Assembly (NCBI RefSeq): GCF_048323675.1
Contig: NZ_JBLWFK010000001.1
Span: 1 to 64,000 of the forward strand
DNA length: 64,000 nucleotides
Origin: Mangrovimicrobium sp048323675
GTDB lineage: Bacteria > Pseudomonadota > Gammaproteobacteria > Pseudomonadales > Halieaceae
Reading direction: 5' to 3'
In this document: positions 31,613 to 41,024 of the stretch, in pieces
Numbering within the stretch: the first letter of the stretch is position 1
Layout: every line of letters starts with the position of its first letter
The notes under the pieces: model-generated
Seen by the model: the letters and a program-made list of their open reading frames with translations, nothing else
What the model was told of the DNA's origin: nothing
Databases searched by the model: none
Position numbers and translations under genes: made by a program

Positions 31613-32791
31613 ATGGGAATGGCCAATCGGTACAACAGGCTGGTCGGACAGATGCTCGAACACGTCGAGCACAAGGGTACCGATGAAGCCGAGGGCGTAA
31701 TGCGAGTGCCCTCCAGCAACTACACCGACCCCGCGCGCTGGCAGCGGGAAATGGACCTGGTGTTCAAGCGCCTGCCGGTGCTGGCGGGCCTGTCGGTTGA
31801 AATTCCCCAGCCCGGGGATTTCAAGACCATCGACATGCTCGGGATGCCCCTGCTGGTGACTCGGGCGCGCGACGGCAGTGTGCGGGTGATGCTGAACGTC
31901 TGCAGCCACCGCGCCATGACCCTGACCACGGAGCCCTGCGGGCACCGCAAGCTGTTCACCTGTCCCTACCACAGCTGGTCCTTCGACGGCGAGGGCAACC
32001 TGCGCGGTATCGCCGACGCGGAGAAGTTTGGCGATGTCGACAAGTCGCAACTGGGCCTGACCCAGTTGCCCGCCTACGAGCGCGGCGGCCTGATTTTCAC
32101 GGTGCTGGACCCCGCCGCGCAGGATGTGGATTTCGACGCCTTCCTCGGCGGCATGATCGAGGACATCGAGGAAAAGCACTTCGACAAGTGGTATTACTGC
32201 GGCCAGCGGACGATGGCTGGCGCCAACTGGAAGGTCGCCTACGACGGTTACCTGGAAGGCTACCATTTCGCCGCGGCGCACCCGGAGACCATCCATCCGC
32301 GCAGCTACTCCAACATCATGCAGTTCGAGGCCTTCGGCCCCCACGTCATGATCGGTTTCCCCCAGCGCAGTATCGACAAGCTGCGCGAGGTGCCCGAGGA
32401 GCAGTGGTGGCAGCATGAAAACGACGGCTACGATTTTGTGCGCACCATCTTCCCCAACGTGTCGATTTTCGTGGCGCCGGAGATTACCTCGGTATCGCAG
32501 CTGATTCCCGGCCCCACCGTGAACGAGAACCGCACCATCGTGTATTTCCTGCACAAGGAGCACCCCGCCGACGAACAGGGCGCCGCCGAACTGACGCAGA
32601 TGGTGGACTGGCTGGCCGGCGTGATAGACCGGGAGGACTACCAGGTCGGCCTGCAGGTGCAGCGGGGGCTGGAATCCGGCGCCCACCGCGAGGTGGTGTT
32701 CGGTCGCAACGAGCGCGGCAACCAGTACTTCCACCGCTGGCTGGAGTATTACCTGGCCGACGATCCCGACGCCCCGGTGCCGCAGCTGTGA
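31613..32791 (+). CDS. Rieske non-heme iron oxygenase, alpha subunit
   Basis: 392 residues, the shortest of the five oxygenases here. Rieske ligands C97/H99 and C117/H120 (CSHRAMTL, CPYHSWSF; a Ser replaces the usual Gly after the last ligand). Iron motif EGYHFAAAHPE. It lacks the long mid-domain insertion and the exact C-terminal signature of the other four, ending NQYFHRWLEYYL. A Rieske ferredoxin gene follows after 53 nt, making this the only oxygenase here with an encoded electron-transfer partner. Confidence 0.92.
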   Translation: MGMANRYNRLVGQMLEHVEHKGTDEAEGVMRVPSSNYTDPARWQREMDLVFKRLPVLAGLSVEIPQPGDFKTIDMLGMPLLVTRARDGSVRVMLNVCSHRAMTLTTEPCGHRKLFTCPYHSWSFDGEGNLRGIADAEKFGDVDKSQLGLTQLPAYERGGLIFTVLDPAAQDVDFDAFLGGMIEDIEEKHFDKWYYCGQRTMAGANWKVAYDGYLEGYHFAAAHPETIHPRSYSNIMQFEAFGPHVMIGFPQRSIDKLREVPEEQWWQHENDGYDFVRTIFPNVSIFVAPEITSVSQLIPGPTVNENRTIVYFLHKEHPADEQGAAELTQMVDWLAGVIDREDYQVGLQVQRGLESGAHREVVFGRNERGNQYFHRWLEYYLADDPDAPVPQL

Positions 32792-32844
32792 ACCTGCTGT
32801 GGCAGGGCGGTGCGGCGCAAGAAATCCCCACGCAGGAGCATGTG

Positions 32845-33156
32845 ATGACCAATTTTCAACGGCTTTTCCCGGCGGAGGAGCTGGCCAGCAACAAGAATAT
32901 CGCGGTGGATGTGAACGGCGTCAGCGTCCTGGTCTGTAACGCGGGGGGCGAATTCTACGCAGTGAAAAACCTCTGCACCCACCAGGCCTCGCCGCTGGAA
33001 GGCGGGCGCATCCGCAACTGCTATATTTCCTGCCCCCTGCACGGGGCGCGTTTCAACCTGAAGGATGGCTCCACCGTTGGCCAGCTGACCCAGACCCCGC
33101 TCACCACCTACCCGGTGCGAGTGGTCGACGGCCATCTGGAAGTCGCGGTGGACTAG
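32845..33156 (+). CDS. Rieske-type [2Fe-2S] ferredoxin
   Basis: 103 residues with C44-x-H46 and C63-x2-H66 (CTHQASPL, CPLHGARF). It is of the BphF/CarAc class that shuttles electrons from a reductase to Rieske oxygenases. Start at 32845 follows CAGGAG; an upstream in-frame start at 32788 overlaps the oxygenase end and is not needed. Being the sole ferredoxin in the window it may serve several of the oxygenases. Confidence 0.92.
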   Translation: MTNFQRLFPAEELASNKNIAVDVNGVSVLVCNAGGEFYAVKNLCTHQASPLEGGRIRNCYISCPLHGARFNLKDGSTVGQLTQTPLTTYPVRVVDGHLEVAVD

Positions 33157-33351
33157 GTGTCGGAATCACCCCGGTAACACCCCAGGCGCCTGCTCCCGGG
33201 CGGCGCCGACCACGATCCGGTATTTTCCAGGTACGGGCAGTCATGCGCTGCCCGGGGCCGCGCCGTCGCAGGGCGTCCGTTACTATAGCTGAAGGTCAGC
33301 GCCGCAGGCGCTCCGGGTTGGAAACCTGCGGAAACGTACCCTCAGGGGCGC

Positions 33352-33981
33352 TTACGGTTTGGCGTCGATCAGCCAGCCATAGATAAACAGCTCGATATCC
33401 TGCTGGAAAAACTTCTTTTTCTCTGCGGGAGAGAGTTTCACGTTATACAGGTGACGAAATCCTCCGGAGATCACGATGCCAAAGGTTGCGGCAGCGTGTT
33501 GCGGGTCTATCTTGCGCATTTTTCCCTGTTTGATCAGCTCGCTGAAATAGGGGGCTAGACGGTTTTGAAAAGCCGCGGTCAGGGTGTTGCGCGCCTCGAG
33601 GACGAGCTCGGGATAGCGGGAGGCTTCCGCGAGCATCAGACGGCGAATCTCCGTGTGGCGGGCTGTCGAGGCGTGGGCTTGCATGACACGCGCTGCTTCG
33701 CGAATGCTGGCGACAGGATCGTCCACCGCCAGCTGGAAGTCTTCAAGGCCCTCCTGCAGTTGCTTTGCCTCCCGGATCAGGACTTCCGCAAACAGGGCCT
33801 CCTTGTCACTGTAGCGTCGGTAGAGGGTTGCCTTGCTGATACCGGCACGCCGGGCGATGAGCTCGGTGGTGGCATTGCCGAGCCCATACTCGACAAAAAT
33901 ACTGCGAGCCGCCTCGATTATTTCTATCTCGCGGTCCGGGGAAAGTTGATTGGGTGCCCGGCGTTTTTCGTTGGATGGCAT
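33352..33981 (-). CDS. TetR-family transcriptional regulator
   Basis: 209 residues. HTH: EIIEAARSIFVEYGLGNATTELIARRAGISKATLYRRYSDKE, the TetR/AcrR N-terminal domain. The C-terminal domain resembles TetR_C of the same subclass as the regulator at 60571. It is divergent from the TonB receptor at 34188; the 206-nt gap holds a perfect 8-bp inverted repeat at 34104-34128, its probable operator. Confidence 0.92.
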   Translation of the reverse strand: MPSNEKRRAPNQLSPDREIEIIEAARSIFVEYGLGNATTELIARRAGISKATLYRRYSDKEALFAEVLIREAKQLQEGLEDFQLAVDDPVASIREAARVMQAHASTARHTEIRRLMLAEASRYPELVLEARNTLTAAFQNRLAPYFSELIKQGKMRKIDPQHAAATFGIVISGGFRHLYNVKLSPAEKKKFFQQDIELFIYGWLIDAKP

Positions 33982-34103
33982 GGCCCTGGTTTCACGTCTC
34001 TACGTTAGTGGGGAATAGAATAATCCTTTATACCAGTTTCGTATAACGATTACCCAACAGTGTGTTGACAACTGGTTGGCTGATGACCCATAGTACACCA
34101 AAC

Positions 34104-34150
34104 TAAACAAAACAGTTCAGTTTGTTTAAAGCCATATCGTTGGTTTGTAT
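34104..34150 (+). promoter_or_regulatory. Inverted repeat and promoter between tetR and TonB receptor
   Basis: TAAACAAA (34104-34111) and TTTGTTTA (34121-34128) form a perfect 8-bp inverted repeat with a 9-nt spacer. The right arm contains a -35 TTGTTT (34122-34127); a -10 TTGTAT (34145-34150) follows at 17 nt. Confidence 0.6.
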
Positions 34151-34187
34151 ATGGAAACAATAATTCACTAACCACACAGGTCACGTA

Positions 34188-36437
34188 ATGAAAAACTCAC
34201 TCCCTATGCTTTATGGCTTCCGTGGCGCCAGTACTGCCGCGATGCTTGCTGGTGTCCTCGCAGCCAATGCCGTCCTTGCCCAACAACTCGAAGAGGTGAT
34301 GGTCACCGCCCAGAAGCGGACCGAGAGCATGCAGGATGTCCCCATTGCCATTGCAACAGTGACGGGAGATTCGCTGGAAACGTTTAATGTCGTGAACCTG
34401 GAGCAACTGCGGGGCAGCATCCCCAATGTCCAGATCAACCACTTTGGCAACGCCCCCAATACTGCGGTTTTCAGTATCCGCGGTATTGGTGTGATAGAAC
34501 CCGATCCCTATGCCGGCAATACAGTTTCAATCGTCATGGACGGTGTCCCACAGTATTTCAACCAGGTCGCCCTTCTGGACCTGTTCGATATCCAGCGCGT
34601 CGAGGTACTGAAAGGCCCCCAGGGCACTTTGTTCGGGGCGAACTCGACAGGTGGTGTCATCAATATCGCTACCGAACAGCCTACAGGGGAGTTCGGGGGC
34701 AAGGCGCGTTTGACGCTGGGCAACTGGAATCGCATTGATTCCAGCATTGCCGCAGATTTCCCGATTATCGAAAACGTGCTGGCAGGCAAGGTGACGTTCA
34801 TGCAGCACAGTCGCGATGGCTGGATCAGGAATATCGTTGACGGGAAAGACATGGGCAGCCGGAATGTCACTGCCGGCCGGGGTTACCTGAAGTGGACGCC
34901 GACAGACGATTTCGACGCGACCCTGATTGCGGAAGTGGTCCGGGGCAGGGACGGTTCGCCAGTGATAGCAAACGGCGCGGTACCCACCGACCGCCTGTAT
35001 ATCCCCAACCTGGGATACGAGCGTCCTTGCAGTGACCAGCAGAGCGCTTGCGAGGCTCCGGACAAGTATCGCTCCGCCAACGACTCTACTCCCGACATGA
35101 ATGATCTCGATTCCTATTCCGGCACGCTGACCATGAACTGGTTCAACACGGCTATTGGCGATGTCGTCTCCATCAGCAACTACAAGCAATACGCCCTGGA
35201 GAACTACACGGACCAGGACGCCAGCGCCGACTGGATAATGGATGTGTACCGGGACACCGAGGGTTGGCAGTTATCGCAGGAATTACGCACCACATTCAAT
35301 CCGTCAGATCGACTCGAGATGATGATTGGCGGCTTTTTCATGCAGACCAACTACGAGCAGTTTCAAAGCGTGAGGCTCCAGGGCGTGGTTCCCGGCCTGA
35401 CCCAGACCTATCCGCAGGAGCAGGACAACTGGTCGGCGTCGGTGTTCATGCAAAACTACCTGGACCTGACGGATTCCCTGGTTCTCCAGTTCGGTTTGCG
35501 CTACAGCGTGGAAGAAACCGAGATGGACGCGTCGACCTACAACTATGTCAGCCCCGACGGAATTGCCCAATGGTTTCCGGACTTCAACCCGCAAGGCGCC
35601 GTCGAAGCCGAGGGTGACGACACCTGGGAAAACCTTGGTGGGAAAATTGGCCTCGACTGGGCTGTCAACGAGGACCTGATGCTTTACGGGTACTATGCGC
35701 GCGGCTTCAAGTCGGGTGGTTTCGTTGGGCGGATAGGCATACCGGAAGATATTGGTCCCTTCGATCCAGAGACGGTCGATACCTTTGAAGTCGGGATGAA
35801 AGGAGACTTTCTCGACGGGCTCCTGCGCGCCAATCTGGCGTTGTTCTACAACGATTACAAGGACATGCAGCTCGCCCAGATTTACAACGTGGATCGCCCG
35901 GATGGCATTCGTATCCAGGGTAATTCGATCGTTAACGCGGCGGGTTCCACGATCAGCGGATTGGAACTGGACCTCACCGCCATTCCTACCGACCAACTGA
36001 CACTGCGCGCGTCTTTCGCTTACCTGGATGCGGAGTATGACGACTTTGAACCAATTGACCCGGCTACCCAGCTCAGGGTGGATATGTCGGGACAGCCGCT
36101 ACAGAACTCTCCCGAATGGACGGCCAGTGCGAGCGCGCGTTATGACATTCCCGTCGCCTCGGGCCTGGCGACAGCCGTGCTGGAGTACTCCTATACGGAC
36201 GAAAAATACCTGACCAATTTGTTCAATCGGCCGCGCTCGCTGGTCCAGGAAACCCACCTGGTGAATGCGAGTTTGCAGTGGGCGCCGGATTCGGATGAGT
36301 GGTCAGTCTCGGTATGGGCACGGAATCTCCTGGACGAGCGCTATATCACCAGCGGCTTCGAGACGACAGGCTTCCAGGGATTTGTCAGCTATGCACCGCC
36401 CCGCGAAGCGGGAGTCAGCTTCAACTATCGCTGGTAG
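34188..36437 (+). CDS. TonB-dependent outer-membrane receptor
   Basis: 749 residues. Signal peptide ending near NAVLA-QQ, plug start LEEVMVTAQKRTESMQDVPIA, IRGIGVIEPDPYAGNTVSIVMDGV, barrel motif ARGFKSGGF, and an aromatic C terminus (FNYRW). It is closely similar along its length to the receptor at 52837 (shared RGIGV..DPY and KSGGF.GRI segments), so the two probably import related compounds. The next gene encodes an exported sulfatase, suggesting a sulfated ligand. Divergent from a TetR gene. Confidence 0.93.
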   Translation: MKNSLPMLYGFRGASTAAMLAGVLAANAVLAQQLEEVMVTAQKRTESMQDVPIAIATVTGDSLETFNVVNLEQLRGSIPNVQINHFGNAPNTAVFSIRGIGVIEPDPYAGNTVSIVMDGVPQYFNQVALLDLFDIQRVEVLKGPQGTLFGANSTGGVINIATEQPTGEFGGKARLTLGNWNRIDSSIAADFPIIENVLAGKVTFMQHSRDGWIRNIVDGKDMGSRNVTAGRGYLKWTPTDDFDATLIAEVVRGRDGSPVIANGAVPTDRLYIPNLGYERPCSDQQSACEAPDKYRSANDSTPDMNDLDSYSGTLTMNWFNTAIGDVVSISNYKQYALENYTDQDASADWIMDVYRDTEGWQLSQELRTTFNPSDRLEMMIGGFFMQTNYEQFQSVRLQGVVPGLTQTYPQEQDNWSASVFMQNYLDLTDSLVLQFGLRYSVEETEMDASTYNYVSPDGIAQWFPDFNPQGAVEAEGDDTWENLGGKIGLDWAVNEDLMLYGYYARGFKSGGFVGRIGIPEDIGPFDPETVDTFEVGMKGDFLDGLLRANLALFYNDYKDMQLAQIYNVDRPDGIRIQGNSIVNAAGSTISGLELDLTAIPTDQLTLRASFAYLDAEYDDFEPIDPATQLRVDMSGQPLQNSPEWTASASARYDIPVASGLATAVLEYSYTDEKYLTNLFNRPRSLVQETHLVNASLQWAPDSDEWSVSVWARNLLDERYITSGFETTGFQGFVSYAPPREAGVSFNYRW

Positions 36438-36620
36438 CGCAACGGAAGTACGCATCCCGCTTTTTTGAATACAAGGTACGAACGTCAAATGAAAACTGTT
36501 GCAGCTACAGAACATAATCCTGTTGCCTTCCCAGCGTTGTTCGCAGCGCCTGCCACTTCCACCGAGCTGTCGTGGAAGAGTGGCGCGGGTGCACTGGGCA
36601 GAGAGCCCGGTGGCAGGGGT

Positions 36621-38948
36621 ATGCGACCTTCCCTGGGGCGCCACTTGCTCCTCGGATTGTTACTTGTCCCCAGCCTGCTGGTTAACGCCTCTGATCGCGT
36701 TGGCCGGACGGTGCAGGAAACCCATGAGCCGCGTTGGCCGGCCGCGATCAAGGCGCCTGCCGGGGCGCCCAACGTACTGGTCATCATGACCGACGATGTT
36801 GGTTTCGGAGCGACTTCTGCCTTCGGTGGCCCGGTCCCGACGCCCACTTTCGATGAACTGGCGGAGCAGGGGCTGCGTTACAACCGCTTCAACACCACGG
36901 CGCTGTGTTCACCGACGCGTGCCTCTCTGTTGACGGGTCGCTACCCGCACAATGTGAACATGGGAAATGTCACCAACCTGGCCACGGGTTACGACGGCTA
37001 TACCACGGTCATTCCCAAATCCGCGGGTACCCTGGCGGAGATTCTCAAGCAGAGCGGTTACAACACCGCCATGTTTGGCAAGGGCCATCTCACCCCGGAA
37101 TGGGAGATGAGCATGGCGGGCCCCTACGATCGCTGGCCGACGGGCCTGGGCTTTGAGTATTTCTATGGGTTTCTTTCCGCGGATACGTCCATGTGGAATC
37201 CCGGGCTGGTCGAGAATACCCGGCCCGTTGAGGCGCCAACGGATCAGCCGGGCTATCACTTCGACAGGGATATGGCGGACAAGGCCATCGCCTGGATCCA
37301 GGAGCAGCAAGCGGTCGCCCCGGACAAGCCATTTTTTATCTATTACGCCCCGGGCACGGCCCATACGCCGCATCATGCGCCGAGGGAGTGGCTGGAGAAG
37401 TTTCGCGGGAAATTCGACCAGGGCTGGGACGCGACACGCGAACAGACCTACGAGCGGCAAAAGGCGATTGGGGTAATCCCTGCTGACGCCGGGCTTTCAC
37501 CGCGTGTCGACGAACTGCCGGCCTGGTCTTCCCTGTCGAAGGATCAGCGGCGGCTGTATGCCAGGCTGATGGAAGCCTATGCGGCGTCGCTGGCCTATAC
37601 GGATTTCCAGGCCGGACGGGTGATCGATGCCATCCGGCAGACTGGCGAATTCGATAATACCCTGGTGATCTACATCCAGGGAGATAACGGCGCCAGTGCT
37701 GAAGGTGGCATGAATGGCCTGCTCTATGAGCAATCGACGATTACTGGCCGATCTGAAGATTTTTCCGAGTTGCTGGATAACATCGATGAAATCGGCGGCC
37801 CCAATGCCTACAACCATATTCCCGCGGCCTGGGCCTGGGCATTGAATTCGCCGTTTCCCTGGTGGAAGCAGGTGGCCTCCCAGGCGGGCGGAGTGCGCAA
37901 TGGCGTGGTTGTTTCCTGGCCCGGGGTAATTGGCGACAGGGGTGGCATGCGGGGGCAGTATGCGCATGTCTCGGATGTAATGCCCACCGTGCTGGAGGCT
38001 GCCGGTGTCAAGGTGCCGGAGACCCTGAACGGCGTCGAACAGCAGAAGGTCGACGGCGTCAGCCTGCTCTACAGCTTCAACCACCCCGACGCGACGTCAC
38101 GGCGCAACATGCAGGTATACGAGATGATGGAGAATTTCGGTATCTACCACGATGGCTGGATTGCCGGCACCCTGCCCAAGCGTGCTGCCTGGGAGGCCGG
38201 CGCGGCCGGAGAACGCCGGCTGGATGTGGGGGTCGATGAACGCAAGTGGTCTCTCTTCAACCTCGATGAGGATTTTTCATCGGCGGTCGATCTGGCGGAA
38301 TCGGAACCGGTAAAACTGGCGGAAATGCAGAAGCTGTTCTGGGTCGAGGCCGGGAAGAACAACATTCTGCCGATACACGATTACAGCCAGGGCAGCGAAG
38401 GACGCCCCTCCATGGGCGCCGGGCGCAGCAGCTTCGAATATCCGGCGGGGATAAGCCGGATCAATGAGGATGCGGCACCGCACACCATCGGTCGTTCATT
38501 CACGATTGACGCTGATATTGTACTGCCCGAATCGACTGCCCATGGGGTAATCATTACCCAGGGCGGGCGGTTCGGCGGCTATGCCCTTTACCTCGATGAT
38601 GGCCGGCCGGTGTTTCACTACAACGCGGTGGGGCTGGACCAGTATTCCATCCGCGCCAAACAGCGGCTCGTCGCGGGCAGGCAGCGGCTGACTGCCACAT
38701 TCGTCGCCGACGACGCTACCCCCGGCACGCCGGGGACCCTCACGCTGTCCCTCGATGGCCGGGAGATCGCCAGCGGTCGGATCGAAAGGACCGTTGCCGG
38801 CTGGATGTCCCATACCGAGGGGCTGGATATTGGCCGTGACACGATCACGCCTGTCAATGACGACTACAGCATCGCTGGGAGTGTATTCACAGGCAGTATC
38901 GACAAGGTGACAGTACGGGTGCTAACGCTATCAGGGGAGGCCCCGTGA
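36621..38948 (+). CDS. Exported arylsulfatase-type sulfatase
   Basis: 775 residues. The formylglycine motif CSPTR has Cys96 in ALCSPTRASLLTGR, with metal-binding MTDDVG (56-61) and later GDNGAS; a C-terminal jelly-roll-like segment of about 150 residues follows the sulfatase domain. A signal peptide MRPSLGRHLLLGLLLVPSLL begins at the ATG at 36621, preceded by AGGGG. An in-frame ATG at 36489 would add 44 residues without domain character ahead of the signal peptide. Size and layout match large bacterial arylsulfatases. It would release sulfate from a sulfate ester in the periplasm. 183 nt after the TonB receptor, followed by a terminator. Confidence 0.9.
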   Translation: MRPSLGRHLLLGLLLVPSLLVNASDRVGRTVQETHEPRWPAAIKAPAGAPNVLVIMTDDVGFGATSAFGGPVPTPTFDELAEQGLRYNRFNTTALCSPTRASLLTGRYPHNVNMGNVTNLATGYDGYTTVIPKSAGTLAEILKQSGYNTAMFGKGHLTPEWEMSMAGPYDRWPTGLGFEYFYGFLSADTSMWNPGLVENTRPVEAPTDQPGYHFDRDMADKAIAWIQEQQAVAPDKPFFIYYAPGTAHTPHHAPREWLEKFRGKFDQGWDATREQTYERQKAIGVIPADAGLSPRVDELPAWSSLSKDQRRLYARLMEAYAASLAYTDFQAGRVIDAIRQTGEFDNTLVIYIQGDNGASAEGGMNGLLYEQSTITGRSEDFSELLDNIDEIGGPNAYNHIPAAWAWALNSPFPWWKQVASQAGGVRNGVVVSWPGVIGDRGGMRGQYAHVSDVMPTVLEAAGVKVPETLNGVEQQKVDGVSLLYSFNHPDATSRRNMQVYEMMENFGIYHDGWIAGTLPKRAAWEAGAAGERRLDVGVDERKWSLFNLDEDFSSAVDLAESEPVKLAEMQKLFWVEAGKNNILPIHDYSQGSEGRPSMGAGRSSFEYPAGISRINEDAAPHTIGRSFTIDADIVLPESTAHGVIITQGGRFGGYALYLDDGRPVFHYNAVGLDQYSIRAKQRLVAGRQRLTATFVADDATPGTPGTLTLSLDGREIASGRIERTVAGWMSHTEGLDIGRDTITPVNDDYSIAGSVFTGSIDKVTVRVLTLSGEAP

Positions 38949-39019
38949 CACCGGCTCTCGCTCCGCGGGCCTGCGGGGCGGCCGATCCGGAGATTCGTTT
39001 CCAGACCTCATAAGACCTT

Positions 39020-39058
39020 GGCCAGCCGGTGTTCAAAGGCCATCGGCTGGCCCTTTTT
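39020..39058 (+). terminator. Rho-independent terminator of the sulfatase gene
   Basis: Stem GGCCAGCCG/CGGCTGGCC (39020-39028 with 39044-39052), 15-nt loop, then C and TTTTT. Confidence 0.85.
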
Positions 39059-39166
39059 ATTTGTGCCCGGGTGAGTGGTCGTGGACGCCAGAGGGGAAAT
39101 TGCAGTGATGGAGCCCCGCTCTGTCGGCCATGTTGCCGATACCCCGGAGCCCCTGCGGTGAACCTG

Positions 39167-40900
39167 TCAGGACTGCCCTGTCACATGGCGCCCGGCAATG
39201 TAGCCGAAGGTCAGTGCCGGGCCAATGGTGCCGCCGGCGCCGGCATAGGCCTGGCGGGTCGGGCTGGCAATGCAGTTGCCGGCGCCGTAGAGGCCGGGAA
39301 TCGGTTCGCCGTGCACGTCGAGTACCTGGGCGTGGTGATTGATCTGCGGTCCGCCGCAGGTATCCAGGGCGCCGGCGGCGAGGATGATGGCGTAGTAGGG
39401 CCCTTCCTCGGCGAAGGGGTGCATGACCAGGCTGGGGTAGGGGTTCTCCGGGTATGCGGTGCCGGCCCGGCGCGCTGAAAACAGTTTGTGCCAGTCGGCA
39501 TCGTAGGCGTGGCTGCCGCGCTGGAATTCCTTGTCCACACCGGTTTTCGCATAGCCGTTGAAGCGCTCACGGCTTGCCTGCAATTCTGCCGCGAAGTTTT
39601 CATCGAGTTTGACGCCACCGCTGTGTTCCGCCACGTTTTCCAGGTGTTTCCCGATATTCGCGACCAGTTCATCCCAGGTTTCACCGCGGATGAGCGACCG
39701 GGATTCCCGCGGGCTGGTGGGCAAGGGGTAGGCGCCGCCGAAGGCGTCCAGGCTGCGCTGGTCGAACACCATGAACTGCAGGTGATTGGTGTACTCCTCG
39801 CGGGTCGGGTCCCAGTAGAAGTGGGTCCGGGTGCGGTCGTTGTAGTTGCGTTTCTCGTTGGTGACGCGACGACCGTATTTGTTGACCACGATCATCGAAT
39901 CGCCGGGGAGGACGAAGCAGCACAGACCGCGGAAGCGGTTGGTGACAGCCTCCTCGAACTGGACCTGGGAGCGCCAGGCCATGTGCAGTCCGCCCATGGC
40001 GGCGCCCGCCGCGCCGGCAATGGCGATAAAATCTCCAGTGGCGCCGGGCATGGCGCAACTGCCGTAGAGGGCGGTCTGGTGCTCGCTGATCAGGCCGGCA
40101 TTGTGAGCGTAGCCGCCGGTGCCGAAGATCACCCCCCTGCGGGCCTTGATTCGCAGGGTTTCGCCGAGCCTGTCGACCTCGACCCCGACAACCCGCTTGC
40201 CTTCCTTGACCAGGCCGGTGACGCGATGGTCGGTATGTGCCGGCACGCCATGGTTTTCGAGCCAGGCGACAAGGGTCGTTGCCAGCGGGCCTCCGCCCGC
40301 GCTGGAGCTGGCGGGTTCCATTGCGCGACCCCGGGGAACCTTGTTTTCCGGCAGGTGATCGGCGTAGTCCGGGGCGTAGGTGTCGAGCCCCCACATGGTG
40401 AATTCCTGGAACTGGATGACAGCGCTGTCCTGCAGGAATTCGACCATTTTCGAGCCGTTGTCGTAAAAGGCTTCCAGCAGCCTGTAGTTTGACTCGCTCA
40501 GGCCCAGGGTGGGGCTTTCCGCTGTGTAATGCTGGGGATAGGCGTATCGGGCGAGGTACCTGAGGCAGTCTTCTTTCCTGTCCTCGATGCCCCGCGCGCG
40601 CAGGTAGGGGTGGTTGGGAATCCAGGCGACGCCGCTGGACTTGAGGGTAGTGCCACCGGTCAGCGGCATTTTTTCCAGCAGGATGACCTCGGCGCCCGCC
40701 TGGCGCGCTGTTATCGCCGCGGCGCAGGCGGCAGCGCCGCTGCCGACGCAGACGACGTCGGTCTCGCGGTCCCACTTGACCTGTTCTGCTGTAGCAGCAA
40801 CCGGGCCGGAGTGTGCACTGGATGCGCCGATGCCGGCCAGTGCGCCGGCGCTCGCAAGGAGTTGGCGGCGACGAAACCCGCGCCTGTTTTCGTTGCTCAT
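39167..40900 (-). CDS. Tat-exported FAD-binding dehydrogenase (KstD/fumarate reductase flavoprotein-like)
   Basis: 577 residues. The N terminus has a twin-arginine signal (RRGFRRRQLLASAGALAGIG), so the enzyme is probably periplasmic. The FAD motif is VGSGAAACAAAITARQAGAEVILLEK, the mid-section has GTGGYAHNAGL, and the C-terminal FAD segment is GLYGAGNCIASPTRQAYAGAGGTIGPALTFGYIAG. It belongs to the FAD-binding-2 family that includes 3-ketosteroid delta1-dehydrogenases, fumarate and urocanate reductases. Last gene of a minus-strand operon headed by the PQQ dehydrogenase, 124 nt after the second flavoprotein. Electron transfer to the cytochrome c domain of that protein is a reasonable inference. 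Confidence 0.9.
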   Translation of the reverse strand: MSNENRRGFRRRQLLASAGALAGIGASSAHSGPVAATAEQVKWDRETDVVCVGSGAAACAAAITARQAGAEVILLEKMPLTGGTTLKSSGVAWIPNHPYLRARGIEDRKEDCLRYLARYAYPQHYTAESPTLGLSESNYRLLEAFYDNGSKMVEFLQDSAVIQFQEFTMWGLDTYAPDYADHLPENKVPRGRAMEPASSSAGGGPLATTLVAWLENHGVPAHTDHRVTGLVKEGKRVVGVEVDRLGETLRIKARRGVIFGTGGYAHNAGLISEHQTALYGSCAMPGATGDFIAIAGAAGAAMGGLHMAWRSQVQFEEAVTNRFRGLCCFVLPGDSMIVVNKYGRRVTNEKRNYNDRTRTHFYWDPTREEYTNHLQFMVFDQRSLDAFGGAYPLPTSPRESRSLIRGETWDELVANIGKHLENVAEHSGGVKLDENFAAELQASRERFNGYAKTGVDKEFQRGSHAYDADWHKLFSARRAGTAYPENPYPSLVMHPFAEEGPYYAIILAAGALDTCGGPQINHHAQVLDVHGEPIPGLYGAGNCIASPTRQAYAGAGGTIGPALTFGYIAGRHVTGQS

Positions 40901-41024
40901 GGTTGCTGCATACTCCTGCGATCGTGGTCACTGCGAACAAGCGCGTGGCCCCCGAATACGTTGGAGAGCTGGCCAGAATTCCTGCACTGGCAGCACTGGT
41001 TCCACACTCGTCGCGTTACTTCCT

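Noticed and set aside
36465..36620. N-terminal extension of the sulfatase frame
   Set aside because: A standard signal peptide begins at the ATG at 36621 with AGGGG ahead of it; the extension has no domain character and would bury the signal peptide.
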